A stretch of DNA of 49,658 nt from Eubacteriales bacterium (GTDB lineage: Bacteria; Bacillota; Clostridia; Saccharofermentanales; Fastidiosipilaceae). The stretch spans positions 1 to 49,658 of the forward strand of contig JAUNVS010000006.1 in the NCBI GenBank assembly GCA_030537565.1. The letters run 5' to 3'. Of this stretch, positions 15,332 to 26,244 are shown in pieces. The notes under the pieces are model-generated. The model was not told the DNA's origin and did no database searches. It worked only from the letters and a program-made list of their open reading frames with translations. The translations under genes were made by a program, and so were the position numbers. The number at the start of each line of letters is the position of its first letter. The stretch's first letter is position 1.

Positions 15332-16798
15332 ATGGTACCAGTATTGGCGGCTCTTTCGCCCTTACAGATTAAGGTTTTGCTCATCGTGATCGTCTATTTG
15401 CTCGCGATGCTCGCAATTGGTTTCTGGTCTTCGAAGAAGATCGAGAGTAATGAGGACTTCATGCTCGCAGGGCGTAAGCTCGGGCCGCTACTCTTAGCGG
15501 GTACCCTGGCCGCCACTGAAATTGGTGGGGGTTCGTCACTTGGCGTGGTCGAAAAGGCCTACGGCCAGTGGGGGCTCGGTGCCTCGTGGTACGTCATCAC
15601 GATGGGCATCGCCTTTGTGATCCTCGCTTTTATTGCCCCGAAGCTGCGTAGTGCCGAGGTTAAGACGGTGCCAGAGTATTTCCGTCGTCGTTATGGGCGT
15701 TCTTCTGGCATCATTACAGCGATTATCATGCTCTTACCGTTGATCGGTCTAACCGCTTCTCAGTTCATCGCCTCTGCAACGATTCTCAGCGCCCTGCTCG
15801 GAATTAATCTAAAGGTCGCTATCACGGTCGTGGCGATTGTTGTTACCGTCTATTCAATCATGGGTGGTCTCTGGGCCGTTGCGATGACGGACTTTGTCCA
15901 GGTCTTCCTCATCGTCTTGGGCATGGGACTTGCTGTTCCTTATGCACTGAACCTCGCTGGCGGTTGGGGCCAGGTGGTTCAAAATGTCCCCGCGGAGACG
16001 CTGAGTATGTTCCAGGGAATTTCGGTTTCTACGATCATCAGTCTCATCATCATGTACACGGCTTCATTCATGGTTGGTCAGGAGGCGGTCTCCCGCTTCT
16101 ACGCCGCACGTAGTCCAAAGGTCGCTCTGAAGGGCTCGGTGATTTCGGCGATCGTAAACTTTGTCTATGCCTTTATTCCGACGGTTCTCGGTATCATCAC
16201 CCTCGCCCTCGTCAACATGGGGAAGATGGATTCAGATGCCATCCTCGCAGATGGTGCGAAGATGGCCCTCCCACACGTGGCGATGGCGGCGATGCCAGTT
16301 CTCATCGTCGGTTTGCTCTTCTCGGGAATTATCTGTGCGACGATGAGTTCGGCGGATTCGGACCTCCTAGGTGCTGGGTCGATCTTCGCCAATGACTTGT
16401 ACAAACAGTACATTCGCAAAGAAGCGAGCGCCAATGAGGTGATGAATGTGACGCGAGTTACGATGCTCATCGTTGGCATCTTCGCATGGCTGATTGCCAT
16501 CAGCAATTCTCAGAACCTGATTAATATCCTGATGTTCTCCTTTACCTTACGTGCTGCGGGTTCCTTCTTCCCATACATCTTCGGTCTCTATTGGAAGAAG
16601 TCCTCGATTTTCGGAACGATCGCCTCGCTCGTGGGTGGATCTGCAATCGTCATTTGGCTCGAGCATTCTGGGACCCATCCCTTCGGTCAGGTTGAGCCGA
16701 TCATTCCAGGACTGGTGGTCAGCTTCATCCTCTTCATCGGCTTTAGTCTTCTCGCACCGAGCAAGCGGGGTGACTGCGAGTTGGCGCCTGAGGAATAA
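15332..16798 (+). CDS. Sodium:solute symporter (SSS family)
   Basis: A 488-residue protein with about 13 membrane segments of the SSS (SLC5-like) family. Seen motifs are the N-terminal SNEDFMLAGRKLGPLLLAGT, the helix-1 break ATEIGGGSSLG, the core TVPEYFRRRYG, and the conserved SGIICATMSSADSDLLGAGS near TM8. GGAGGA lies eight bases before ATG 15332. It should import a small solute (amino acid, sugar, carboxylate or nucleobase-like compound) with sodium. It follows the purine-type catabolic cluster only at a distance, so a link to it is speculative. A terminator follows at 16855. Confidence 0.9.
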   Translation: MVPVLAALSPLQIKVLLIVIVYLLAMLAIGFWSSKKIESNEDFMLAGRKLGPLLLAGTLAATEIGGGSSLGVVEKAYGQWGLGASWYVITMGIAFVILAFIAPKLRSAEVKTVPEYFRRRYGRSSGIITAIIMLLPLIGLTASQFIASATILSALLGINLKVAITVVAIVVTVYSIMGGLWAVAMTDFVQVFLIVLGMGLAVPYALNLAGGWGQVVQNVPAETLSMFQGISVSTIISLIIMYTASFMVGQEAVSRFYAARSPKVALKGSVISAIVNFVYAFIPTVLGIITLALVNMGKMDSDAILADGAKMALPHVAMAAMPVLIVGLLFSGIICATMSSADSDLLGAGSIFANDLYKQYIRKEASANEVMNVTRVTMLIVGIFAWLIAISNSQNLINILMFSFTLRAAGSFFPYIFGLYWKKSSIFGTIASLVGGSAIVIWLEHSGTHPFGQVEPIIPGLVVSFILFIGFSLLAPSKRGDCELAPEE

Positions 16799-16854
16799 GT
16801 TGTCTGAGCTCGTTTCAGTGGTTTAGCCACAGAGGATACAATTAAGCAATATTT

Positions 16855-16902
16855 GGCTCAGGTCGGGGTCGCGCAGGACGTGATTCTGGCCTGGGCCTTT
16901 TA
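16855..16902 (+). terminator. Terminator after the symporter gene
   Basis: GGCTCAGGTC pairs with GGCCTGGGCC (two G-U pairs) around a 23-base loop, followed by TTTT and a second T-rich stretch. Confidence 0.75.
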
Positions 16903-16986
16903 CTTTTGCTGTGGTCAAAGACGATTTGGGTGAAGACCGCAGGGCGAATCCTTATAAAAATTTGCTTGAATAAACAAAAAAGAGTC

Positions 16987-17020
16987 TTGACAAAGTGACG
17001 AAATTCACCTTACTTGTCAA
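16987..17020 (+). promoter_or_regulatory. rpoB upstream region: -35-like box inside a dyad
   Basis: The 368-base gap before rpoB (16799-17166) holds a perfect TTGACA at 16987 with only a weak -10 (TACTTG, 18 bases on). The box is one arm of an inverted repeat, TTGACAA (16987-16993) with TTGTCAA (17014-17020), which also encloses GTG and CAC. TATATA at 17064-17069 is another possible -10. A small stem, CCGAA-GTTCT-TTCGG, lies in the leader at about 17129-17143. The exact promoter is uncertain. Confidence 0.4.
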
Positions 17021-17166
17021 AAGCTTTTTCGGCTGAACGGAAAAGTTCACGCTTGCTTTCTCATATATAGAAGTTTAAAGAGGTGGCCAGAAGCGGGCGG
17101 TGTTATGATCGCCTGTGTTTTGCTGCTCCGAAGTTCTTTCGGAAATCCACAGCGCGAGGTGAGAAG

Positions 17167-20100
17167 ATGGTGCATCCAGTTAAGTACGGACGTTCGGAAC
17201 GAATGTCTTACTCGAAATTGCGTGAAGTCATCGATACCCCCGATTTGCTTGAAATTCAGAAAAACTCTTACCAGTGGTTCCTCAATGAGGGCCTACGAGA
17301 GGTTTTGGACGACGTTAGTCCGATTACAGATTTCAGCGGGGACATCGAACTGACTTTTTCAGAACAGTCATTTGATATCGAACATCCAACCCATACTCTT
17401 GAAGAGAGTAAAGAAAAAGACGTTAACTACGCCGCTCCTCTGCGAGTGAAGGTTCGTCTTTTTAACCGTCGTACGGGTGTGCCGCGTGAGCAGGAGATCT
17501 TCCTCGGCGACTTCCCGATTATGACGGAGAACGGCACCTTTATTATCAATGGTGCAGAGCGTGTCATCATCTCGCAGCTTGTTCGCTCGCCAGGCGTTTA
17601 TTTTTCGAGCTCGATTGATAAGAAGACAGGTCGCAAGCTCTGGGGTGCTCAGATCATCCCGAATCGCGGGGCCTGGCTTGAGTTTGAAACGGATGCGAAT
17701 CAGGTGATTAATGTCCGTGTCGACCGCACTCGTAAGTTCCCGCTTACGGTCTTCCTGCGCTCGCTGGGCTTCGGTAGCAATGATGAGATCATCGATACCT
17801 TCGGCGATGATGAGAAGATTATGGCGACCTTGGAAAAGGATAGCTGCAATAATCGCGATGAGGGTCTCCTCGAGCTCTATCGCAAGCTTCGTCCCGGTGA
17901 GCCGATTTCGGTTGAGGGGGCGGAGAGCCTGTTGCAGAATCTCCTCTTCGATCCACGTCGTTATGACCTCGCCCGCGTGGGTATTTATAAGGTGAATAAG
18001 AAACTGGCCCTCGTCGACCGCATTTGTGGACATAAGTGTGCGAAGACGGTTGTCAGCGAAGATGGTGAGATCCTCATTGAAGAGGGTGAGACGATCAGCG
18101 CTGAGGCGGCGATGGCAGCCCAGAATGCGGGGATTAATGAAATTTGGATCTTCCCGATTTCGCACGTGGGTGAGCGGATCATCGAGGGTCAGACGGCCCT
18201 GCGCGTGATCTCCAATCTTCGCGTCGATGCGAAGAGCTACCTCGAGACCCAGTTCGATCCCAGCTTGATGGCAGACTTTGATTTCGAGGCCCTCGGGATT
18301 ATCGAGCAGGTCCGGATCAGCGTCCTACGTGAAATCGTCGAAGAAGTTCTCGCCAGTGAGGAAGATCGCAGCAGTCTCCTCAAGCAACTTTTGAATCAGA
18401 AGCGTCATGAGCTCCAGCCGAAGAATCTCACGGTTGAAGATATTATCGCTGCCGTTAACTATTTCCTCGGTCTTTCGAGTGGCGTCGGTAGCACCGATGA
18501 CATCGATCACCTCGGCAACCGTCGCGTCCGTTCGGTTGGTGAGCTGCTTCAGAACCAGATCCGCATCGGTTTCTCGCGCATGGAGCGCGTCGCCCGTGAA
18601 CGCATGGGTGCCCTCCCCGATATGGATAAGGCGCTTCCTCAGAATATCGTGAACGCTCGTCCGATTTCCGCGGCGGTAAAAGAGTTTTTCGGCTCTTCGC
18701 AGCTCTCACAGTTTTGTGATCAGCCAAACCTCCTCGCTGAACTGACTCACAAGCGCCGTCTTTCAGCCCTCGGTCCGGGTGGTCTTTCCCGTGATCGTGC
18801 GAACTTCGAAGTCCGTGACGTTCACACCTCGCACTACGGCCGTATGTGCCCTATCGAGACACCTGAAGGTCCAAACATCGGTCTGATTAACTCCCTCGCC
18901 TCGTATGCGAAGGTCAATAAGTACGGCTTCATCGAGACCCCCTTCCGTTTGTACGATAAAGAAAAGGGTGTGGTTACCAACGAAGTCCAGTACATGACGG
19001 CGGATGTCGAGGATAACTACTACATTGCCCAGGCTAATGAACCCCTCGATGAGAATGGTCGATTCATTGCAAAAAAGGTCACGGTCCGCTGGCTTGACCA
19101 GTTCCTCCAGGTTGACCCAGAGCGCGTCGACCTCATGGACGTTTCACCGAAGCAGCTGGTTTCGGTTGTTACTTCGTTGATCCCCTTCCTCGGAAACGAT
19201 GACGCTAACCGTGCCCTCATGGGTTCAAACATGCAGCGTCAGGCGGTGCCGTTGGTTAAGACGGAATCCCCGATCATTGGTACGGGGATGGAGTACAAAG
19301 CGGCCCACGACTCTGGCGTCTGCGTGATTGCGAAAAATAGTGGCGTGGTCGAGCTCGTCGAAGGTGACGCCATCGTCGTTCGCAACGATGCTGGCGGCCA
19401 GGACGTCTACCCACTGATTAAGTATCAGCGTTCGAATCAGAACACCTGCATTAACCAGCGTCCCCTCGTTAAGATGGGCGAAAAGGTCGAGGCGGGTGAC
19501 ACGATCGCCGATGGTCCCTCGACCGACCAGGGTGAAGTCGCCCTCGGACGCAACGTCCTCATCGGCTTCATGACCTGGGAAGGTTACAACTACGAGGACG
19601 CCGTCCTCCTTAATGAACGCCTCGTCCGCGATGACGTCTATACCTCGATCCACATTGAAGAGTACGAGTGTGAGGCCCGTGACACCAAGCTCGGTGCCGA
19701 GGAAATCACCCGTGAAATCCCCAATGTCGGTGATACGGCGATGAAAGACCTGGACGAATTTGGCGTCATCCGTCTCGGTGCTGAGGTGCACTCCGGCGAC
19801 ATCCTCGTCGGTAAAGTCACACCAAAGGGTGAGACCGAGTTGACTCCCGAGGAGCGCCTCTATCGTGCGATCTTCGGTGAAAAGGTCCGCGAAGTCCGCG
19901 ATACCTCGGTTCGTGTTCCACACGGTGAGTCGGGTATCGTCGTCGACATTAAGACTTTTACAAAGGAAAACAACGACGAACTTAAGCACGGTGTTAACAA
20001 GCTGGTGCGGGTTTATGTGGCCCAGAAGCGTAAGATCAGCGTCGGTGATAAGATGGCGGGTCGCCACGGTAACAAAGGTGTTATCTCGCGAATCCTTCCA

Positions 20101-20892
20101 GAAGAGGACATGCCCTTCCTCGAAGATGGTACGCCGCTGGACATCGTCCTCAACCCGCTCGGTGTTCCGAGCCGCATGAACATCGGCCAGGTTCTCGAGG
20201 TTCACCTCGGCCTCGCCGCGAAGAAGCTTGGTTGGAAGATTGCCACCCCTGTTTTCGATGGTGCGACGGAAAAGGATATTTCTGAAGCCTTCGAGCAGGC
20301 CGGCATCGATCCCGATGGTAAGGCGATTCTCTACGATGGTCGCACGGGCGAACCCTTTGAGAATCGAATCACAGTCGGCATCATGTACTACCTCAAACTG
20401 GCCCACTTGGTCGACGATAAGATTCACGCCCGTTCGATCGGTCCGTATTCACTCGTCACCCAGCAGCCCCTCGGTGGTAAGGCCCAGTTCGGTGGTCAGC
20501 GCTTCGGTGAGATGGAGGTCTGGGCCCTCATGGCCTACGGTGCCGCCTATACGCTCCGTGAGATGTTGACGGTGAAATCCGATGACGTAAACGGTCGTAC
20601 GAAGACCTACGAAGCAATCGTAAAGGGTAAGAATATCCCTGAGAGTGGCATCCCAGAATCCTTTAAGGTTCTGGTAAAAGAATTGCAGTCCCTCTCCCTC
20701 GACGTGCGCATCTTCACCCAGGATGAAGAAGTCGCAATCCAGGAGGATGAGGATGACGAGCCGATGGTCTATGACCTCTCGCATCTGCGCAATCTGATCG
20801 GCGCCTCTGACGACGAACTCCAGTATGAATCGGACGCAGAACTTGCGGCCCGCGGTTTCAGCGAGGGCGATGCGGAGAGCGAAGGAGAATAA
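17167..20892 (+). CDS. rpoB: DNA-directed RNA polymerase beta subunit
   Basis: A 1241-residue beta subunit of RNA polymerase. I set the start at ATG 17167 (MVHPVKYG, then RMSYSKL), as in clostridial RpoB, with GAGGTGAG just upstream; the longer frame from 17083 adds sequence unlike the family. Core motifs are present, including the rifampicin-pocket region (SSQLSQF ... [13 protein letters not shown]), [16 protein letters not shown], and the C-terminal [19 protein letters not shown]. The pocket region has unusual residues: Cys where E. coli has Met515, and PNLL for NNPL around 518-521. The gene is not preceded by rplJ/rplL. It is three bases from rpoC, so the two are one operon. Confidence 0.98.
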   Translation: MVHPVKYGRSERMSYSKLREVIDTPDLLEIQKNSYQWFLNEGLREVLDDVSPITDFSGDIELTFSEQSFDIEHPTHTLEESKEKDVNYAAPLRVKVRLFNRRTGVPREQEIFLGDFPIMTENGTFIINGAERVIISQLVRSPGVYFSSSIDKKTGRKLWGAQIIPNRGAWLEFETDANQVINVRVDRTRKFPLTVFLRSLGFGSNDEIIDTFGDDEKIMATLEKDSCNNRDEGLLELYRKLRPGEPISVEGAESLLQNLLFDPRRYDLARVGIYKVNKKLALVDRICGHKCAKTVVSEDGEILIEEGETISAEAAMAAQNAGINEIWIFPISHVGERIIEGQTALRVISNLRVDAKSYLETQFDPSLMADFDFEALGIIEQVRISVLREIVEEVLASEEDRSSLLKQLLNQKRHELQPKNLTVEDIIAAVNYFLGLSSGVGSTDDIDHLGNRRVRSVGELLQNQIRIGFSRMERVARERMGALPDMDKALPQNIVNARPISAAVKEFFGSSQLSQFCDQPNLLAELTHKRRLSALGPGGLSRDRANFEVRDVHTSHYGRMCPIETPEGPNIGLINSLASYAKVNKYGFIETPFRLYDKEKGVVTNEVQYMTADVEDNYYIAQANEPLDENGRFIAKKVTVRWLDQFLQVDPERVDLMDVSPKQLVSVVTSLIPFLGNDDANRALMGSNMQRQAVPLVKTESPIIGTGMEYKAAHDSGVCVIAKNSGVVELVEGDAIVVRNDAGGQDVYPLIKYQRSNQNTCINQRPLVKMGEKVEAGDTIADGPSTDQGEVALGRNVLIGFMTWEGYNYEDAVLLNERLVRDDVYTSIHIEEYECEARDTKLGAEEITREIPNVGDTAMKDLDEFGVIRLGAEVHSGDILVGKVTPKGETELTPEERLYRAIFGEKVREVRDTSVRVPHGESGIVVDIKTFTKENNDELKHGVNKLVRVYVAQKRKISVGDKMAGRHGNKGVISRILPEEDMPFLEDGTPLDIVLNPLGVPSRMNIGQVLEVHLGLAAKKLGWKIATPVFDGATEKDISEAFEQAGIDPDGKAILYDGRTGEPFENRITVGIMYYLKLAHLVDDKIHARSIGPYSLVTQQPLGGKAQFGGQRFGEMEVWALMAYGAAYTLREMLTVKSDDVNGRTKTYEAIVKGKNIPESGIPESFKVLVKELQSLSLDVRIFTQDEEVAIQEDEDDEPMVYDLSHLRNLIGASDDELQYESDAELAARGFSEGDAESEGE

Positions 20893-20895
20893 TCG

Positions 20896-23800
20896 ATGTC
20901 TGAACTGAAGAATTTTGATTACATTGGCATTAGCCTCGCCTCACCAGAGAAGATCCTTGAGTGGTCTCATGGCGAGGTAAAAAAACCAGAGACGATTAAC
21001 TATCGTACGCTCAAGCCAGAGCGTGATGGTCTCTTCTGTGAGCGCATCTTCGGACCCTCGAAGGATTTCGAGTGCCACTGCGGTAAGTATAAGAAGATCC
21101 GTTATCGTGGCATCGTCTGTGATCGATGCGGCGTCGAAGTGACCCGTGCCGCGGTGCGCCGCGAGCGCATGGGGCATATTAAGCTTGCCGCACCGGTTTC
21201 CCATATTTGGTATTTCCGTGGCATCCCGAGCCGCATGGCTCTAATTCTCGACCTTTCACCGAAGAATCTCGAGCGCGTCCTCTACTTTGCGAGCTATATC
21301 GTGACCGATCCTGGTAATACGGAGCTCAGTCATCAGCAGATCCTCAGCGAGCGCGAGTACTTCCAAGCAACCGAGAAGTTTGGTCGTAATTCGTTTAAAG
21401 CGGGGATGGGTGCTGAAACCATTAAGGAACTTTTGGCAGCGATCGACCTGCCCGTGCTGGCTGAGGAACTCCGTAATGAGTTAAAGGTCGCTGGTGGTCA
21501 GAAGCGCATCCGCATTATTAAGCGTCTCGAGGTCGTCGAGTCCTTCCTCAACAGCAACAATCGCCCAGAGTGGATGATTCTCGACGTCGTTCCAGTCCTA
21601 CCGCCTGAGCTGCGTCCGATGGTCCAGCTCGACGGTGGCCGCTTTGCGACCAGTGACCTCAACGATCTCTATCGTCGTGTCATCAATCGTAATAACCGTC
21701 TTAGCAAACTGATTACCCTCGGTGCGCCCCAGATCATCATCCGTAACGAGAAGCGCATGCTTCAGGAAGCGGTTGACTCTCTGATCGATAACGGTCGCCG
21801 TGGACGTCCAGTTACGGGGGCGGGTAACCGTCCACTGAAGTCCCTCTCTGACCTCTTAAAAGGTAAGCAGGGTCGTTTCCGTCAGAACCTGCTCGGTAAG
21901 CGCGTCGACTATTCAGGTCGTTCGGTTATCGTCGTCGGTCCTGAGCTTAAGATGCACCAGTGCGGTCTGCCAAAAGAAATGGCGATCGAGCTCTTCAAGC
22001 CCTTCGTCATGAAGCGCCTCGTCGAACTCGGCCTCGCCCAGAATATTAAAGCCGCCAAGCGCTATGTCGAACGTGGAACGGACGATGTTTGGGACATCCT
22101 CGAAGAGGTCATCAAAGACCACCCAGTCCTCCTCAACCGTGCTCCAACCCTTCACCGTCTCGGTATCCAGGCCTTCGAGCCGACCCTCGTCGAGGGCCGC
22201 GCCATCAAGCTCCATCCCTTGAGCTGTACGGCCTTTAACGCCGACTTCGACGGTGACCAGATGCCAGTTCACTTGCCGCTCTCCGCTGAGGCCCAGGCTG
22301 AAGCGCGCTTCCTGATGTTGGCTGCAAACAACCTCCTCAAACCTCAGGATGGTAAGCCCGTTACGGTTCCGACCCAGGACATGGTCCTCGGTTGTTACTA
22401 TCTGACGATGGAACGCCCAGGCGAAAAGGGTGAGGGAAAGATTTTCACCAACCTCGATGAGGCGATCATGGCCTATGACCAGCATGAGCTTGAACTGCAC
22501 TGTCGGATTAAGATCCGCCGCAGTCTTGAAGTGCAGGGGCGTGTCTACACCCGCGTTGTTGAGTCGACCCTCGGCCGCTTTATCTTTAATGAAGTGATCC
22601 CTCAGGATCTCGGCTATGTCGACCGCAGTGTCGAAGGCCACGAGTGCGACCTCGAGTGTGACTTCCTCGTCGGTAAGAAGCAGCTCGGCCAGATCATCGA
22701 GCATTCGATTGCGACCTGCGGTATTTCGCATACGAGTCAGGTCCTCGATAAGATTAAATCCCTCGGCTATAAGTATTCGACCCGAGGCGGTATCTCGATC
22801 GGCGTCTTCGACATGGTCGTCCCAGACGTTAAGGATCAATACCTCGCCGAGGCTGAGAAGCGCATCGACTTCATCAAGCAGCAGCATCAGCGTGGTCTCG
22901 TCAACGAAGAGGGTCGCCGTGAGGCTTCGATTAAAGTCTGGCGTGAGACGACGGATACGATCACAAAGGTCCTCGAAGAGAGCCTTAGTGAGTACAACCC
23001 GATTGCAATCATGAGTAAGTCGGGTGCTCGTGGTAACATGAACCAGATCAAACAGCTCGCCGGTATGCGCGGTAACATGGCCGATACCGCCGGTCGTACG
23101 ATCGAGATCCCGATTAAATCAAACCTCCGTGAGGGCATGAACGTTCTCGAATTCTTCATCTCCTCCCACGGTGCGCGTAAAGCGCTTTCTGATACGGCCT
23201 TGAAGACAGCTGACTCGGGTTATCTAACCCGTCGTCTCGTCGACGTCTCGCAGGATATCATCGTCTACGAGGATGACTGCGGTAGCCAGGAGAGCTTCGA
23301 AGTCAGCGAGATTACAACTGGACGTCGGGGTGAGGCTCGCCGTGTCTTGAAGACTCTGCGTGACCGGATTAAGGGTCGTTACCTTGGCGAGGATATCCTC
23401 GATCCAGAGACTGGCGAAGTCATCGCAGCCCGTAATAGTCTCGTGACCTATGATGTCTGCGATCGTATCGAGGCAGCTGGTATTGAAAAGGTGAAGATCC
23501 GTTCGATCCTTACCTGTCATGCGAAGCACGGCGTCTGTGCGAAGTGCTACGGCCTCAACCTCGCAAATGCTGAGCCCGTCATCATCGGCGAAGCGGTCGG
23601 TATTATGGCCGCCCAGTCGATCGGTGAACCAGGTACTCAGTTGACGATGCGTACCTTCCACACGGGTGGTATTGCGGACTCGGACGAGGACATCACCCAG
23701 GGTCTACCTCGTGTTGAGGAGCTCTTTGAGGCGCGTAAGCCAAAGGGCCAGGCGATTATGGCTGAGCTCTCGGGAACGGTGCGAATTGCTGACTCGGCGA

Positions 23801-24498
23801 CTAAGCGTAAGCGCGAAGTTACGATTACGGCAAAGGATGGCATGGAGATCATCTACCAGGTCAGCTACGGTGCTCAGCTCCTCGTTGAAAACGGCGAGCA
23901 GATCGAAGCGGGTGAGTTGATTACGGATGGTTCGGTCAACCCCCACGACATCATGAAAGTCTCGGGCATCACGGGTGTTCAGCGCTATATTATCTCCGAG
24001 GTCGTAAAGGCCTACATGAATAACGGTGTTGAGATCAACGATAAGCATATCGAGATCATCGCCCGTCAGATGATGCGAAAAGTCCGCGTCGACGATCCGG
24101 GTGAAACTCAGTTGCCGACGGGTGCGATGGTTGATATCTTCGACTTCGAGGATGCCAACGAAGCCGCTGCTGCTGAGGGAAAGGTCCTGGCCGAAGGGAC
24201 TCGAATCCTCCTCGGTATTACAAAGGCCTCTCTGGCAACAGACTCCTTCCTATCGGCAGCCTCCTTCCAGGAGACCACCCGTGTCCTCACCGAAGCTGCA
24301 GTTAAGGGTAAAAAAGACCAGCTCATCGGTCTAAAGGAAAATGTCATCATCGGTAACCTGATCCCCGCTGGTACAGGTCTCCAGCACTACCGTAAGATCA
24401 CGCCGGTACCCGTCTGCCCAGAGAACCACGATCTGATTTCGAAGGTCGAAACGGTCATGGAAGAGATTGAACAGGATGCTCGCCAGCGCTCGATCTAA
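20896..24498 (+). CDS. rpoC: DNA-directed RNA polymerase beta' subunit
   Basis: A 1200-residue beta' subunit. The N-terminal zinc site reads [20 protein letters not shown]. The catalytic magnesium loop NADFDGDQM lies at about residue 448. The bridge-helix region contains [20 protein letters not shown], and the second zinc site includes [13 protein letters not shown], followed by the trigger-loop region [26 protein letters not shown] within the rpoB end serves its ATG. A strong terminator follows and no rpsL-rpsG-fusA genes come next, so the operon here is just rpoBC. Confidence 0.98.
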   Translation: MSELKNFDYIGISLASPEKILEWSHGEVKKPETINYRTLKPERDGLFCERIFGPSKDFECHCGKYKKIRYRGIVCDRCGVEVTRAAVRRERMGHIKLAAPVSHIWYFRGIPSRMALILDLSPKNLERVLYFASYIVTDPGNTELSHQQILSEREYFQATEKFGRNSFKAGMGAETIKELLAAIDLPVLAEELRNELKVAGGQKRIRIIKRLEVVESFLNSNNRPEWMILDVVPVLPPELRPMVQLDGGRFATSDLNDLYRRVINRNNRLSKLITLGAPQIIIRNEKRMLQEAVDSLIDNGRRGRPVTGAGNRPLKSLSDLLKGKQGRFRQNLLGKRVDYSGRSVIVVGPELKMHQCGLPKEMAIELFKPFVMKRLVELGLAQNIKAAKRYVERGTDDVWDILEEVIKDHPVLLNRAPTLHRLGIQAFEPTLVEGRAIKLHPLSCTAFNADFDGDQMPVHLPLSAEAQAEARFLMLAANNLLKPQDGKPVTVPTQDMVLGCYYLTMERPGEKGEGKIFTNLDEAIMAYDQHELELHCRIKIRRSLEVQGRVYTRVVESTLGRFIFNEVIPQDLGYVDRSVEGHECDLECDFLVGKKQLGQIIEHSIATCGISHTSQVLDKIKSLGYKYSTRGGISIGVFDMVVPDVKDQYLAEAEKRIDFIKQQHQRGLVNEEGRREASIKVWRETTDTITKVLEESLSEYNPIAIMSKSGARGNMNQIKQLAGMRGNMADTAGRTIEIPIKSNLREGMNVLEFFISSHGARKALSDTALKTADSGYLTRRLVDVSQDIIVYEDDCGSQESFEVSEITTGRRGEARRVLKTLRDRIKGRYLGEDILDPETGEVIAARNSLVTYDVCDRIEAAGIEKVKIRSILTCHAKHGVCAKCYGLNLANAEPVIIGEAVGIMAAQSIGEPGTQLTMRTFHTGGIADSDEDITQGLPRVEELFEARKPKGQAIMAELSGTVRIADSATKRKREVTITAKDGMEIIYQVSYGAQLLVENGEQIEAGELITDGSVNPHDIMKVSGITGVQRYIISEVVKAYMNNGVEINDKHIEIIARQMMRKVRVDDPGETQLPTGAMVDIFDFEDANEAAAAEGKVLAEGTRILLGITKASLATDSFLSAASFQETTRVLTEAAVKGKKDQLIGLKENVIIGNLIPAGTGLQHYRKITPVPVCPENHDLISKVETVMEEIEQDARQRSI

Positions 24499-24528
24499 GC
24501 GCGCGGTAGCTCAGAGCTAAAATCATGG

Positions 24529-24566
24529 GGCGCTTGTCTGAGAACTCGGACAGGCGCTCTTTTTCT
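24529..24566 (+). terminator. Terminator of the rpoBC operon
   Basis: GCGCTTGTCTGAG pairs with CTCGGACAGGCGC (two G-U pairs) and is followed by TCTTTTTCTT. Confidence 0.88.
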
Positions 24567-24740
24567 TGCCTCCAATTCTGAAGCATGGCGCGCATCTCAT
24601 TTGCGATTTTTAAAGACGGCTGAAACTTGCCCGTAAAATCGTTAAAATAGACGTTTGTGGAGAGGCTGGACAATCTTCGCCTGACCTAGAGTTAGGCGCT
24701 TCGTTCGGCGATATTACTGAGCAGCGAACTAGGACGAGAT

Positions 24741-26042
24741 ATGCGATTAATTGTCTTTGATTTGGAGTGGAATACCCTCTGCCCCTCATACTTACTCCAG
24801 GGCCGTGATCCAGCAGCGCTGGTGAAGCGTCGTCTGCGAAACTGCCATTTGGAGAATCAGGTGAAGAATCCGATGCAGAAGCTGACGGCCGAGATTATCG
24901 AGATCGGCGCCTGCCGCATCGATTTAACGGGAGCACCCAGGGCCCAGTATCAGAGCCGCATCTATCCAGTTCGCCATTCGATTCTCAATCCCTATGTGGC
25001 TAAGACGATTCACTTGAAGCAGTCCCAACTTGAGGAGGGGCGGGCGTTTCCGACGGTCTATGATGAGTTTATCCGCTGGTGTCGAGCTGGCTTGGCTGAA
25101 GATGAGCCACTCATCTTGATTGCGTGGTCGACTTCGGATGCCCTCGCCTTGAAGGCGAATCTCGATTACTTTGGTCTGCCGACGAAGCTGCCCTTTCGCA
25201 TGCTTGATCTCCAGGCCCTCTATGCGTACTCATTGCGCAGCAAACATCGAAGTCGCCTCCAAAAGGCGATTGTCGAACTTGGTTTAGCGCAGACTCGCCC
25301 CTTTCACGATGCCCTCGACGATGCCCTCTATACGGCGGAGGTCTATCGGGCCCTCGTGCCGATTTACGGGGCTGCTTTTTTGCAGCGAGAGCAGTCGCTC
25401 GATTCGATTGGAAACCTGAATTCCTTTGTTGCTTCAGAGCTCTTTAAAGATCTTCCCACGACAGGATCCGAGGGGGGCAGCCTAGGGGATGCGGCCGAGG
25501 CGGAGATCATCGGAGAGAATTCGATTCGCCCACGCCGTTCGAGTCGCAGTGCCCAGAAACGTTGGCGTCGCGCCCAGCAGGACTGTGAAGGTCTATTAGC
25601 GAAGCAGGGACTTTCGAAGCAAGCTGCTGAGGAGCTCCTCGAAGCCGCGATTCTCAAGCTCGCCTTTGATGCGACAGTTTCCGTGAGTACGAAGATTTCC
25701 GTGCGGGCGGATCTCTCGGATGAGAATACGTTTTCGGCTCAGTTCCTCCAGAACTTTAAGTGCCCGAATTGTCAGCGTCGACTTGAGGTGCTCGAACCGC
25801 TCGCCCTCGCAGCCAATACACAATTTAAGGGCTTTTACGATTGTCCGGAACACGGTCGCTTCGTTCTCCACTTCCACCTCCATGGTGCGCCGAGGCGTAG
25901 TGGGCGGGAGCAAGCTAAGCCCCAGCAGCGCTTCATGCGGCGCCTGCCACCGCTGAAGCCGAAGCCGGCTCGCGGGCAGGTGTATGGGCTGACTTTGAAG
26001 TTTGTACACGATGAGGGATGGGCATCGCAGGGAGTAGATTAA
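24741..26042 (+). CDS. DEDDh-type exonuclease with C-terminal zinc-ribbon-like domain
   Basis: A 433-residue protein. Residues about 1-215 form a DEDDh 3'-5' exonuclease domain: FDLEWN (Asp6, Glu8), a middle acidic residue in WSTSDALALKANLDYFG, and the last motif FHDALDDALYTAEVY with His and Asp. This is the RNase T/ERI/KapD type rather than DnaQ with beta-clamp features. The middle (about 250-330) is basic and helical. The C-terminus has CPNCQRRL and later YDCPEHG, a probable zinc ribbon for nucleic acid binding. AGGACGA precedes the ATG. It is a single gene between terminators. RNA or DNA end-processing is likely; the target is unknown. Confidence 0.8.
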   Translation: MRLIVFDLEWNTLCPSYLLQGRDPAALVKRRLRNCHLENQVKNPMQKLTAEIIEIGACRIDLTGAPRAQYQSRIYPVRHSILNPYVAKTIHLKQSQLEEGRAFPTVYDEFIRWCRAGLAEDEPLILIAWSTSDALALKANLDYFGLPTKLPFRMLDLQALYAYSLRSKHRSRLQKAIVELGLAQTRPFHDALDDALYTAEVYRALVPIYGAAFLQREQSLDSIGNLNSFVASELFKDLPTTGSEGGSLGDAAEAEIIGENSIRPRRSSRSAQKRWRRAQQDCEGLLAKQGLSKQAAEELLEAAILKLAFDATVSVSTKISVRADLSDENTFSAQFLQNFKCPNCQRRLEVLEPLALAANTQFKGFYDCPEHGRFVLHFHLHGAPRRSGREQAKPQQRFMRRLPPLKPKPARGQVYGLTLKFVHDEGWASQGVD

Positions 26043-26062
26043 CGGATTTAATTAGTGGATTT

Positions 26063-26095
26063 GGGCGTTGCTAAGGCAGCGCCCTTATTTTTTTA
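26063..26095 (+). terminator. Terminator after the exonuclease gene
   Basis: GGGCGTTGC pairs with GCAGCGCCC (one G-U) around TAAG, followed by a long T-rich tract. Confidence 0.9.
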
Positions 26096-26123
26096 TTTTT
26101 TTTGAAAAGCGTTACAAAACACT

Positions 26124-26152
26124 ATTGACTTTGTCTGACTTTCGATTAGAAT
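26124..26152 (+). promoter_or_regulatory. ctsR promoter with overlapping CtsR operator
   Basis: On the minus strand 26140-26124 reads AGTCAGA-CAA-AGTCAAT, matching the CtsR heptamer repeat RGTCAAA-NAN-RGTCAAA with one mismatch per half. It overlaps TTGACT (26125-26130), and TAGAAT (26147-26152) follows after 16 bases as -10. A single extra half-site AGTCAAA lies at 26172-26178. Autorepression by CtsR, relieved on heat or protein stress, is the expected behaviour. Confidence 0.75.
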
Positions 26153-26244
26153 AATTACAAAAGACAGGGAAAGTCAAAGAGTGGACAGTCGAGTTGAGGC
26201 GCTCGCTCCCGTATCGCTTTGGCGTGATGAGAGGATGGTTCAGC

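Noticed and set aside
19225-20427. 400-codon open frame on the minus strand inside rpoB
   Set aside because: It is antisense to a certain gene with strong codon bias, has no family motif, and arises from the biased third positions of rpoB.
24499-24540. tRNA-like GCGCGCGGTAGCTCAG after rpoC
   Set aside because: No acceptor partner, anticodon arm or T-arm follows; the sequence runs into the rpoBC terminator.
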